Assembly (NCBI RefSeq): GCF_014205275.1
Contig: NZ_JACHND010000001.1
Location: forward strand, 6,076,001-6,140,000
Direction: 5' to 3'
From: Sphaerisporangium siamense
GTDB taxonomy: Bacteria > Actinomycetota > Actinomycetes > Streptosporangiales > Streptosporangiaceae
DNA: 64,000 bases
Position numbers and translations under genes: made by a program. This document shows, one piece after another, positions 1 to 7,107 of this stretch. The notes beneath the pieces are model-generated. The model was not told the origin of the DNA and searched no databases. It was given only the letters and a program-made list of their open reading frames with translations. Numbering within the stretch: position 1 is the stretch's first letter; the number at the start of each line of letters is the position of its first letter.

Positions 1-278
1 GGCAGCACGGCGGCCAGCGCGTACACGCAGAAATGCCTGCCGTCAGGCAGCCGCAGGTGGGCGCTGCGCTCCAGGGTGAAGCAGTCGCCGACCGCCATCC
101 CGCACACGGACCTGCCCTCGATGCGATCGACGACCACCCGCAGGTCGAACAGCTCCATGTCCCCATGGTCGTGCTGGTCGTGCTCCTGGCCGCCGGTCGG
201 CCCGGTCCCGTGCCGCCGCGCGTCCCCCCTCCCGTCCCCGGGCTCCGCGGCTCCGGCGTTATGGTCGCGGGCGGTCAC
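1..278 (-). CDS. TIGR04076 family protein (partial, runs off the window)
   Basis: The minus strand reads open from a GTG at 278 to the window edge. The first ~40 residues are a His/Gly-rich linker (QEHDQHDHGDM). The conserved part follows: LFDLRVVVDRIEGRSVCGMA, then VGDCFTLE and a pattern of the type LPDGRHFCVYALAAVLP, which I recognise as typical of TIGR04076 proteins, small proteins of unknown function with conserved cysteines. The GTG overlaps the TGA of the amidohydrolase by four bases (GTGA), so the two are probably translationally coupled and co-transcribed. An internal ATG at 158, just before the conserved part, is an alternative start. The C-terminus is outside the window. Confidence 0.72.
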   Translation of the reverse strand, partial: MTARDHNAGAAEPGDGRGDARRHGTGPTGGQEHDQHDHGDMELFDLRVVVDRIEGRSVCGMAVGDCFTLERSAHLRLPDGRHFCVYALAAVL

Positions 279-1525
279 GGGCGGCCCGCCGTGTCGTCGC
301 GGACGATCTCTCCGCCCTTCATCACCCAGCGGACGCCGCGGAAGGCCGAGGCGGAGGCGAGGGGGTCGTCGTCCATGGCGACGAGGTCGGCGTACCTGCC
401 GGGCTCGACGGCGCCGATGTCGGCCTCGGCGCCGAGCCAGCGGGCGGGGCCGAGCGTCGCGGCGCGCAGCGCGCCGGCCGGGCCGAGCCCGGCCTCGGCC
501 ATGTGCTCCAGCTCGCGCACCGTGGCGTTGGTGCCCTCGAAGGACCAGAACGGCGGCATGTCGCTGCCGAGCAGCACCGTGACGCCCTCGGCCAGCGCCA
601 TGGCGTAGCTCTCCAGGTGCCTCGGCCCCGCGCCGAGCGAGCGCTCCCGCATCCACGCGGGCACGCCCAGCTCGTCGAAGAACGCCCCGCAGCGCGTGAC
701 GACGAGCGTCGGGACGAGCGCGGTGCCCTGCCGGGCCATCGCGGCGGCGACGTCGGGGGTGAGCTGGTAGCCGTGCTCGACGCAGTCCAGGCCGAGCTTC
801 ACGGCCTCGGCGATGACGGGCGCGGGCCCGGCGTGCGCGGTGACCTTGCGCCCCCAGGCGTGCGCCGTCTCAATGACGGCGGCCATCTCGTCGGTGAAGA
901 GCTGCGGGGTGTCGATGCGCTCGTGCTCACCCGCGATGCCGCCGGAGATCATGACCTTGATGAGGTCGGCGCCCGCCTTGATCTGGGCGCGGACGCCCCG
1001 CCGGAACTCCTCGGGGCCGTCGCACTCCAGGGTGTCGGTGCCCTCGTGGCCGTGCCCGCCGGTGCAGACGAGCGCACGCCCGGCGGTGTGGATCCGCGGC
1101 CCGGGGACGCGGCCGGCGTCGATCGCGCGCCGCAGCGCGAAGTCGGCGTGGTCCTTCTCGGCCACGCACCGCACGGTGGTCACCCCGCAGTGCAGCGTGC
1201 GCCGGGCGCCGTCGGCCATGTAGAGGGCCAGGTCGTGCGGGCCGAGCGCCTTGACGCCCTCCCCGCCGGGCCCGGGCAGCGACAGCGACAGGTGGGTGTG
1301 CATGTTGACCAGCCCCGGCGTGAGATACCCCCCACCGAGATCGACCCGCACGGCCCCGGGCGCCCGGGCCACCACCTCGGCGCGGGCCCCGACGGCGGCG
1401 ATCCGCTCCCCCCGCACGAGGACGGCCGCGTCCCGGACCGGCTCCGCGCCCTCGGCCGCCCTGCCGTCGACCACCGTGCAGTTGACGATGACCCTCTCGA
1501 CGGCCTGCCCGCCCTCGTCGCCCAT
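275..1525 (-). CDS. Metal-dependent amidohydrolase family protein
   Basis: A 416-residue amidohydrolase-superfamily enzyme (imidazolonepropionase/prolidase-like branch) that should hydrolyse C-N or related bonds with one or two bound metals. Visible signatures in order: N-terminal beta-sandwich (VNCTVVDG...), the metal-binding MHTHLSL, LIKVMISGG (carries the usual lysine), the histidine in KVTAHAG, DCVEHGYQL, and GSDMPPF with the catalytic aspartate; the C-terminal PGRYADLVAMDDDPL is typical. I chose ATG 1525 because AGGGGAG lies about five bases upstream; a longer form would start at 1561, inside a palindrome. No signal peptide, so cytoplasmic. It is coupled to the downstream TIGR04076 gene. 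The substrate cannot be read from sequence. Confidence 0.88.
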   Translation of the reverse strand: MGDEGGQAVERVIVNCTVVDGRAAEGAEPVRDAAVLVRGERIAAVGARAEVVARAPGAVRVDLGGGYLTPGLVNMHTHLSLSLPGPGGEGVKALGPHDLALYMADGARRTLHCGVTTVRCVAEKDHADFALRRAIDAGRVPGPRIHTAGRALVCTGGHGHEGTDTLECDGPEEFRRGVRAQIKAGADLIKVMISGGIAGEHERIDTPQLFTDEMAAVIETAHAWGRKVTAHAGPAPVIAEAVKLGLDCVEHGYQLTPDVAAAMARQGTALVPTLVVTRCGAFFDELGVPAWMRERSLGAGPRHLESYAMALAEGVTVLLGSDMPPFWSFEGTNATVRELEHMAEAGLGPAGALRAATLGPARWLGAEADIGAVEPGRYADLVAMDDDPLASASAFRGVRWVMKGGEIVRDDTAGRP

Positions 1526-1548
1526 CCCCGCTCCCCTGTGACGCCGGA

Positions 1549-1560
1549 TGTTCATGAACA
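1549..1560. promoter_or_regulatory. Perfect 12-bp palindrome, candidate operator (copy 1)
   Basis: TGTTCATGAACA is its own reverse complement and sits just upstream of the amidohydrolase start. A near copy lies 89 bp away at 1638. Two similar sites in the promoter region suggest binding of a dimeric repressor; no regulator gene is adjacent. Confidence 0.5.
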
Positions 1561-1637
1561 AACGCGCGGGGCGTCCCCGCGCGATTCAGCCGTTCAGCGA
1601 CTATATCCAGAGGAATGCCCGGCGGGTCAGACCGGGA

Positions 1638-1649
1638 TGTTCATGAAAT
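1638..1649. promoter_or_regulatory. TGTTCATGAAAT, candidate operator (copy 2)
   Basis: The core GATGTTCATGAA is shared with the palindrome at 1549. This copy is imperfect (ends AAT rather than ACA) and runs into a second small palindrome, GAAATTTC. It lies between the glnH-like stop (1720) and the amidohydrolase promoter. Confidence 0.4.
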
Positions 1650-1719
1650 TTCACGGCGACGCCCGCCGTGGGGCGAGGACGGCGGGCCGGGCCCGGCGCC
1701 CTCGCCGGGCGCGCCGGCG

Positions 1720-2583
1720 TCAGCCGCAGCCCTCGAACTGGGGCACGGTGAAGGTCAGGGCCAGGCCCGAGCGTGCGAACCAGCGTTCCAGCAGGCGTTT
1801 GGCGGTGCCGTCCTGGTACATCTCGGTGATGGCCTTGTTGACCGCCTCGCAGCCGTCGACGTCACCGTTGCGGATGCCCACGCCGTAGCGCTCGTCGCTG
1901 AACGGCGCGTTGACGATGGTGGTGCCCGGCGTGGCGAACCCGGCCAGAATCAGGTCGTCGGTCGAGACGGCGTCCACCTTGCCCGCGCGCAGGTCCGACA
2001 CACACTCGCTGTAGGAGGCCGAGGGCACGAGCACGACCGGGATCTTGCGCTCCTCCTTCACCCGCTTCCAGGAGTTGGAGCCGGTGACCTGGCACAGCTT
2101 GCGGTCGCGCAGGTCGCGGACGTTGTCGATCGCGGCCTGGCCGGTGCGGACCAGCGTGTCCTGGTGGGCGACGTAGTACGGGCCGCCGAAGGCCACCTTG
2201 GTCTTGCGCTCGGGCGTGATCGAATAGGTGGCGAAGATCAGGTCCACCGCGCCGTCCATGAGCAGCCTCTCGCGCTGGGACGAGGGCGCGTCGACGAACC
2301 GGACCGGCTTGCCGAGCTTGCGGGCGACGTAGGTGGCGACGTCGATGTCGAACCCCCGGTACTTGCCGGGCGACACCTTCACGCCGAGACCGGGCTGGTC
2401 GGGCTTGACGCCGATGACCAGCGCGTCCTTGTCCAGGACCGAGGTGCCGGCGGCGCAGGACGCGGCCAGCGGCAGGACCGCCGCGACCGCGAGCGCCACG
2501 GCCGCGGCGCGGCGTGCCCGCCGGCCGGGTGAGCCGCGCCGCGCGCCGCGGATGAGCGTGGTGCGCGTGAACAGCGTGATCAA
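1720..2583 (-). CDS. glnH: GlnH-like amino-acid-binding lipoprotein
   Basis: A family 3 periplasmic-type solute-binding protein (glutamate/glutamine/aspartate class). The N-terminus has arginines, a hydrophobic stretch (AAAVALAVAAVLPLAAS) and a cysteine after AAS that fits a lipobox, so it is probably anchored outside the membrane. The mature part shows VIGVKPDQPGLG, KYRGFDIDVATYVARKLG, DLIFATYSITPERK and GGPYYVAHQDTLVR, the usual ligand-binding signatures. It follows the glnX-like gene, as in the mycobacterial glnX-glnH-pknG operon, where GlnH senses Asp/Glu for PknG signalling; no transporter permease is present, which fits sensing rather than uptake. I chose TTG 2583 for the AAGGGA upstream; a GTG at 2628 inside glnX is the alternative. 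Confidence 0.87.
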   Translation of the reverse strand: MITLFTRTTLIRGARRGSPGRRARRAAAVALAVAAVLPLAASCAAGTSVLDKDALVIGVKPDQPGLGVKVSPGKYRGFDIDVATYVARKLGKPVRFVDAPSSQRERLLMDGAVDLIFATYSITPERKTKVAFGGPYYVAHQDTLVRTGQAAIDNVRDLRDRKLCQVTGSNSWKRVKEERKIPVVLVPSASYSECVSDLRAGKVDAVSTDDLILAGFATPGTTIVNAPFSDERYGVGIRNGDVDGCEAVNKAITEMYQDGTAKRLLERWFARSGLALTFTVPQFEGCG

Positions 2584-2596
2584 CGTGACGTTCCCT

Positions 2597-4093
2597 TCAG
2601 CGGTACTCGGCGAGCCGGGGCCTGACACCGATGAGGACCAGCAGGATCGCGGCCAGCGCCGCCGCGGGCGGCAGCACGTTCCACCCGCCGAGCGCCCGGT
2701 CGCCCCCGGCCACGGCGTCGTCGAACGCCGTGCGGTGCAGCGTGGTGAGGCGCACGAGCGCGTCGTCGTAGGAGCCGAAGGAGGGGCCCATGACCTTGCC
2801 GACGGCCTCGCGCCGCGACCCGCCCGTGGCCAGCCGGCGGATCTGCTGGTCGTTGCGCTGGAACGCCTGGTACAGGCGCAGCACCCGCGCGACCGCCGGC
2901 TGCTGCCCGGACACGCCGCCCGCCGACGCCTCGGTGCCGTAGAACCCGAGGAAGGTCACCTTGCCGGGGTAGGCGGACACGGCCGCGTCCAGGGCGGTGT
3001 AGTACTTGTCGAGGTTGCCGCCGGGCACGTAGAGGACGCTCTGCGACTTGTCGAGGTAGACCTGCTCGTAGGTGTCGGCCCGCTCGGGGTCGAGCAGGTA
3101 TCTGATCTCGTCGCCGCGCAGCGTGTTGCCGATGGCGCGGGCGCGCGACAGCGCGAGCACCGAGTTGAAGCCGTCCTCCTTGGCGGAGGTGAGGGCGTTG
3201 CCCTCGTGCTGCAGCACGAGGACCCCGGCGACGGTGAGCGCGCCGACGACGACCGAGGCGAGCAGCAGCGGCAGGTTGAGCGTGCGCCGGAAGCCGCGGC
3301 TGAGGTAGACCTGGAGCCCGATGAGCGCCAGCAGCGCGAGCAGGCCGGTGAGCCCCACCCACAGCCGCCCGGTCTGCACGGCCGACAGCTCGGCCAGGTA
3401 GGCGTGGCGGACGATGGTGCCGCTGTCGAGGGTGAGGTTGTAGGCCTTCGGCAGCAGGTCCAGCCGCATCAGGTCGGTGGCCTGGCGGTACACGTCCAGG
3501 ACGGCCTGCGGGGGCGGTCCGGCCGCGTGGCCGGACTGCTCGTCGAGCAGCAGGGCGCGGGCGGCGAGCCGCTCGTAGCGGCCGAGCCCGTCGAGCAGGG
3601 AGCGCACCGTGTTCTGCTCGGTGGCGTCCTCGCTGGCCAGGTCGGCGGCCTGCAGGACGGCGCGGTCGGCCTGCGAGCGGCGCTCGTCGTAGCGGTCCAG
3701 CATGGCCTGGCGGCCGGCCTGCAGCCCGGTCTCCTTGCCCATGAGCAGGACGGCGGCGACCTGGGCGTCCATGTCGCTGAGGGCGAAGTACAGGTCGGCG
3801 GTGGCGACGACCTGCGGGCCCGCGGTGTGGCCGATGACGCGCAGGCCGTCCCTGGCGTGCCCGACGGCCAGGGTGACCGCGCCGAAGGCCAGCAGGACGG
3901 TGGCCACCGACAGGCCCGAGAGCAGGCGGATCCACCCCGGGACGGTGCGCACGCGGGTGAGGCGGCGCAGGGCCGGGGTGCCCGCGACCGCGCCGGGCGG
4001 CGGCGGCACGGCGACGGGGCCGCCGGGCGGCGCGGGGTCGGGGGGCGCGGCGGCCGCGGGAGCGGGGGCCGCGGGGCGACCGGCGATCGTCAT
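2597..4093 (-). CDS. glnX: GlnX-like membrane sensor protein
   Basis: A 498-residue membrane protein. After a Pro/Ala-rich cytoplasmic tail there is a transmembrane helix at about residues 55-77, a long extracellular helical region (~80-240), two further helices (~243-265 and ~277-297), a second extracellular region (~300-465) and a final helix (~470-490) before a short tail. This arrangement and its position between the FHA gene and glnH match GlnX of the mycobacterial GlnX-GlnH-PknG pathway, where it is thought to relay binding-protein occupancy across the membrane. It starts at ATG 4093, one base after the FHA stop (TGACATG). Assignment rests on architecture and synteny rather than a strong motif. 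Confidence 0.75.
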   Translation of the reverse strand: MTIAGRPAAPAPAAAAPPDPAPPGGPVAVPPPPGAVAGTPALRRLTRVRTVPGWIRLLSGLSVATVLLAFGAVTLAVGHARDGLRVIGHTAGPQVVATADLYFALSDMDAQVAAVLLMGKETGLQAGRQAMLDRYDERRSQADRAVLQAADLASEDATEQNTVRSLLDGLGRYERLAARALLLDEQSGHAAGPPPQAVLDVYRQATDLMRLDLLPKAYNLTLDSGTIVRHAYLAELSAVQTGRLWVGLTGLLALLALIGLQVYLSRGFRRTLNLPLLLASVVVGALTVAGVLVLQHEGNALTSAKEDGFNSVLALSRARAIGNTLRGDEIRYLLDPERADTYEQVYLDKSQSVLYVPGGNLDKYYTALDAAVSAYPGKVTFLGFYGTEASAGGVSGQQPAVARVLRLYQAFQRNDQQIRRLATGGSRREAVGKVMGPSFGSYDDALVRLTTLHRTAFDDAVAGGDRALGGWNVLPPAAALAAILLVLIGVRPRLAEYR

Positions 4094-4094
4094 G

Positions 4095-4886
4095 TCAGGC
4101 CTTCCGCACGGTGAGCAGGGTCCAGGCGCCGACGTGCACGCGGTCGCCGTCCTCCAGCGGGACGGGCACGTTGACCTCGATGAGCTTGCCGTTCACCAGG
4201 GTGCCGTTGGCCGAGCCCGGATCGACGACGTGCCAGCCGCCGTCGGGCTGGGCGAGCAGCACGGCGTGCAGGTGGGAGACGCCGGGGTCCTCGGGGGGCT
4301 CGGACAGGTCGATCTCGGGGATCATGGGCCGGGAGTGGCGGCGCCTGCCGATCCGCGTCTCCGGGCCGCGCAGGGGGACGCGCCGCTCGGGGCAGTACGG
4401 CGGGAACGCGACCCGGGCGGCGTCGGGGCCACCCTGCGCGATCATGGCGTCGTAGTGCGCCCGGTCGGCGGTGATCACGGCGACCCAGCCGCCCTGCGGA
4501 GGCGGCGCGGGGGGCGCGGGGGGCGCGGAGGGCCGCCACGGCTGCGAGGGCTGCGCGGGCTGCCAGGACGGGGCGTTGCCGCCGCCGACCGGCTGCGCGG
4601 GCTGCCACGACCCGGTCGACGGTGGTCCTGCGGGCGGGGCCGCGGGGCGTGCCGAGGAGGACGGCCCGACCCCGGAGCCGCCGAGCACGAAGTCGTACCC
4701 GCAGTTCTCGCAGAACCGCCCGGTGCGCGGCGCCCCGCAGTCGGGGCAGGCGTCGCCGGGGTCGCCCGCGGCGGGGGCGGGCGGCGCCTGGGGCGCGCCG
4801 CCGGCGGTGGGGCCCGTCATGCGGGCGCCGCAGGTGTCGCAGTACTCCTCGTCGGAGCTTTCGTGCCCTTGTGGGCAGATCGCCAT
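4095..4886 (-). CDS. Double zinc-ribbon / FHA-domain protein
   Basis: A 263-residue protein. The N-terminal 65 residues hold two zinc-ribbon-like motifs: CPQGH...YCDTCG and CPDCGAPRTGRFCENCG. A Pro/Ala-rich linker follows (~75-130). The C-terminal ~110 residues form an FHA domain with RIGRRR, SHLHAVL, GSANGTLVNG and GDRVHVGAWTLLTV, which should bind phosphothreonine. In mycobacteria the FHA protein GarA is a PknG substrate; here I see no ETTSVF-type N-terminal phosphosite, so this is not a simple GarA, but it is the obvious phosphopeptide reader for the kinase and phosphatase in the same operon. It lies 3 bases after the VWA gene and 1 base before the glnX-like gene. Confidence 0.88.
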   Translation of the reverse strand: MAICPQGHESSDEEYCDTCGARMTGPTAGGAPQAPPAPAAGDPGDACPDCGAPRTGRFCENCGYDFVLGGSGVGPSSSARPAAPPAGPPSTGSWQPAQPVGGGNAPSWQPAQPSQPWRPSAPPAPPAPPPQGGWVAVITADRAHYDAMIAQGGPDAARVAFPPYCPERRVPLRGPETRIGRRRHSRPMIPEIDLSEPPEDPGVSHLHAVLLAQPDGGWHVVDPGSANGTLVNGKLIEVNVPVPLEDGDRVHVGAWTLLTVRKA

Positions 4887-4889
4887 CGC

Positions 4890-6179
4890 TCAGCTCTCCG
4901 GGTCCTTGCGCATGCGGACGGTGCGGACGGAGCGGGTGTCGAGCGCGATCTCGTCCGCCTTGTCGACGACGCGCTTGAGGCGTGCGGTGCCCGTCGCGGG
5001 ATCGACGTCGATGACCTTGTCGAGCAGCTTCGCGGTCTCGTCGTTGCCGGCGCGTTCGGCGATGCCGCGTGCCTTGCCGAGCCGCGCCGTGGCCGTCTCC
5101 ACGTCGCCGTCGTTGCGGGCCTGCAGGCCCTCCTGGATGAGGGAGGCCAGCTCCTGCTGGCCGGTGTAGTGGGCGACCCGGGGGTTGATCCGCGTGGACT
5201 GGGCGGGGTCGTCGCTCCACTGGGCGAGGATGTTGCCGCCGGCCAGCACCTCGCCGGTGGCGGGCTGGACGAGCTTGACCAGCGCGGCGCGCATCTCCTG
5301 GCCGACGTTGCCCGACGGCACGCTGACGCTGATGTGGTACTCGCGGGTCTCGCCGCCCCACGCTCCGGTGGGGTAGTCGCCGGTGAGCGCGTCGACGTCG
5401 GCGCGGCGCCCGGTCAGGTCCTCCAGCGCGGGCGAGACCTGCTTGACGAAGTTGAGCGTGGCCGAGCGGGGCACCCACACGCGCAGGGCGATGTCGGCGA
5501 CGGTCTTGCCCATGGCGGCCTCGGTCATGGCCCGGAAGTCGGCCTCCAGTTCCTCGGGCTTGCGGACGTCCATGACGCTGCCGAGCAGGGTGGAGGCGAT
5601 CCTGCGGACCTCGGCGACGACCCAGTCGGTGCCGACGCCGCGGCAGTCGCAGACGAACTTGCCCGCGGCGTAGGCGAGGTTGGCGTCGAACTCGGGGGCG
5701 GGCTCGTGCTCGTTCTTGCCGTCGGTCAGCAAGATGGCGTGCCGGATGGCGTTGGGCCGGACGGCCTGGTGGGCGCTGAACAGGTCGGCGGCGCGGCGCA
5801 GCCAGCGGCCCATGGCGGTGCCGCCCTCGGCGCGCAGGCGGGCGATGGCGTCCTTGGCGGCGCGCCTGCTGCCGGCGTCGGCGGGGACGAGCCCCCCGCC
5901 GCCCGGGAAGATCACCTCGGCCTGGTGGTCGCCCGAGATGACGGCGAAGTGCACGCCGTCGCGCAGGGTGTCCACGGCGGCCTGCGCGGCCTTGCGGGCG
6001 TCGGCGATCTTGCCGTAGGACATGGAGCCCGACGTGTCGATGATGATGACCTCGGCCGCCTCGGCGGCGGGGCCGGTCTGCACCGGTCCGCTCGCCTCGA
6101 CCGTGACGATGCCGTGGACCTCCTGGCTCCCCGCGGGCAGGTACTTGTTCTGGTCCACGCGGATGGTGAAGTCAGTCAC
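4890..6179 (-). CDS. VWA-domain protein of the PknG operon
   Basis: A 429-residue cytoplasmic protein with a von Willebrand factor type A domain. The MIDAS metal site is visible: EVIIIDTSGSMSYGK (DxSxS) near residue 50, then GGTAMGRWLRRAA and ILLTDGKNEH. The C-terminal half is an all-beta/helical region typical of bacterial VWA proteins that assemble protein complexes. The GTG start at 6179 follows an excellent ribosome-binding site (GAAGGAGAGAA) and overlaps the phosphatase stop by 8 bases, indicating coupled translation. In the operon it may act as a scaffold; that is inference from neighbours. Confidence 0.88.
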   Translation of the reverse strand: MTDFTIRVDQNKYLPAGSQEVHGIVTVEASGPVQTGPAAEAAEVIIIDTSGSMSYGKIADARKAAQAAVDTLRDGVHFAVISGDHQAEVIFPGGGGLVPADAGSRRAAKDAIARLRAEGGTAMGRWLRRAADLFSAHQAVRPNAIRHAILLTDGKNEHEPAPEFDANLAYAAGKFVCDCRGVGTDWVVAEVRRIASTLLGSVMDVRKPEELEADFRAMTEAAMGKTVADIALRVWVPRSATLNFVKQVSPALEDLTGRRADVDALTGDYPTGAWGGETREYHISVSVPSGNVGQEMRAALVKLVQPATGEVLAGGNILAQWSDDPAQSTRINPRVAHYTGQQELASLIQEGLQARNDGDVETATARLGKARGIAERAGNDETAKLLDKVIDVDPATGTARLKRVVDKADEIALDTRSVRTVRMRKDPES

Positions 6180-7107
6180 TTCTCTCCTTCGGGAATGCCA
6201 CCGTGGTCTGCGTCCGGTCCCCCTGGCCGAACGGGATGACGGCCACGGTGATGTTGTCGTGTCCGCCCGCCTCGATGGCCATGCGGACGAGCCGCCGGGC
6301 CGCCGTGAGGGGGGTGTCGCCGAGGGCCGTGGCGGCCAGCGCCTCCGGCTCGGGGTAGTAGTTCCACAGCCCGTCGCTGCACAGGAGCACCGCGCCGGGG
6401 CCGTCGGTGGTGAACGTGCGCACGCGGGGCACGACCTCGCCGGCGTCGGCGCCGAGCCACGCGGTGAGCATGTGCGTGCCGGGGGTCGCGTCGTCCTCGG
6501 TGAGCAGGGCCGACTGCGCGCCGAGCCAGTAGGCGCGGCTGTCGCCGACCCAGCCCACCGTGACGTGCCGCCCGGACACGACGGCGGAGACGTAGGTGCA
6601 GGCCGGGGAGTCCTCGCCGGGGCGCGCGGCGGAGGCGACCGCGTCGGCGGCCAGCCGAACGCCCTCGCGGGTGGCCGCCTCGGGGTCGTCGCCGTCGGCG
6701 AGCCGCTTGACGATGGCCGCCGCGGCGACGTCCGCCGCCGCCTGGGAGGCCTCGTCGGGGCGGGGCGAGCTGGACACGCCGTCGCACACGACCGCGACGA
6801 CCGCGCCCTGCCCCGCCGGCGACTCCGCCGGCCCCAGGGACAGCAGGGCCATGGCGTCCTCGTTGCGGCTGTGGCGCAGGCCGCGGTCGCTGACGGCGGC
6901 CGCGCCCGCGGCCTCGGTCTCGACGTGGTCGCGGCCGGTGGGCTGGAGCATGCCGCAGTTCTCGCAGTAGCCGTCGGCGCCCACGGCGGCGGCGCCGCAG
7001 GCCGTGCAGGGGGCGGGGGGCACGCTGGACAGGTCGTGGCCGCAGTTCTCGCAGAACGCCTCGCCCGCCATGACTCCGGTGCCGCACACCGGGCAGGCGC
7101 CGCTCAC
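6172..7107 (-). CDS. Zinc-ribbon PP2C-type Ser/Thr phosphatase
   Basis: The first ~60 residues contain two zinc ribbons (CPVCG...FCENCG and CTACG...YCENCG) like those of the FHA and PknG neighbours. The rest is a PP2C domain with SDRGLRHSRNEDA, VVAVVCDGVSSS, GWVGDSRAYWL, LLCSDGLWNYY and GGHDNITVAVIPFG, including the metal-binding aspartates. It should dephosphorylate Ser/Thr targets and is probably the counter-enzyme of the PknG-type kinase. Two in-frame GTGs (7110, 7107) precede the protein; 7107 gives the classic GTGA overlap with the pknG stop and was chosen. Confidence 0.92.
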   Translation of the reverse strand: MSGACPVCGTGVMAGEAFCENCGHDLSSVPPAPCTACGAAAVGADGYCENCGMLQPTGRDHVETEAAGAAAVSDRGLRHSRNEDAMALLSLGPAESPAGQGAVVAVVCDGVSSSPRPDEASQAAADVAAAAIVKRLADGDDPEAATREGVRLAADAVASAARPGEDSPACTYVSAVVSGRHVTVGWVGDSRAYWLGAQSALLTEDDATPGTHMLTAWLGADAGEVVPRVRTFTTDGPGAVLLCSDGLWNYYPEPEALAATALGDTPLTAARRLVRMAIEAGGHDNITVAVIPFGQGDRTQTTVAFPKERSD

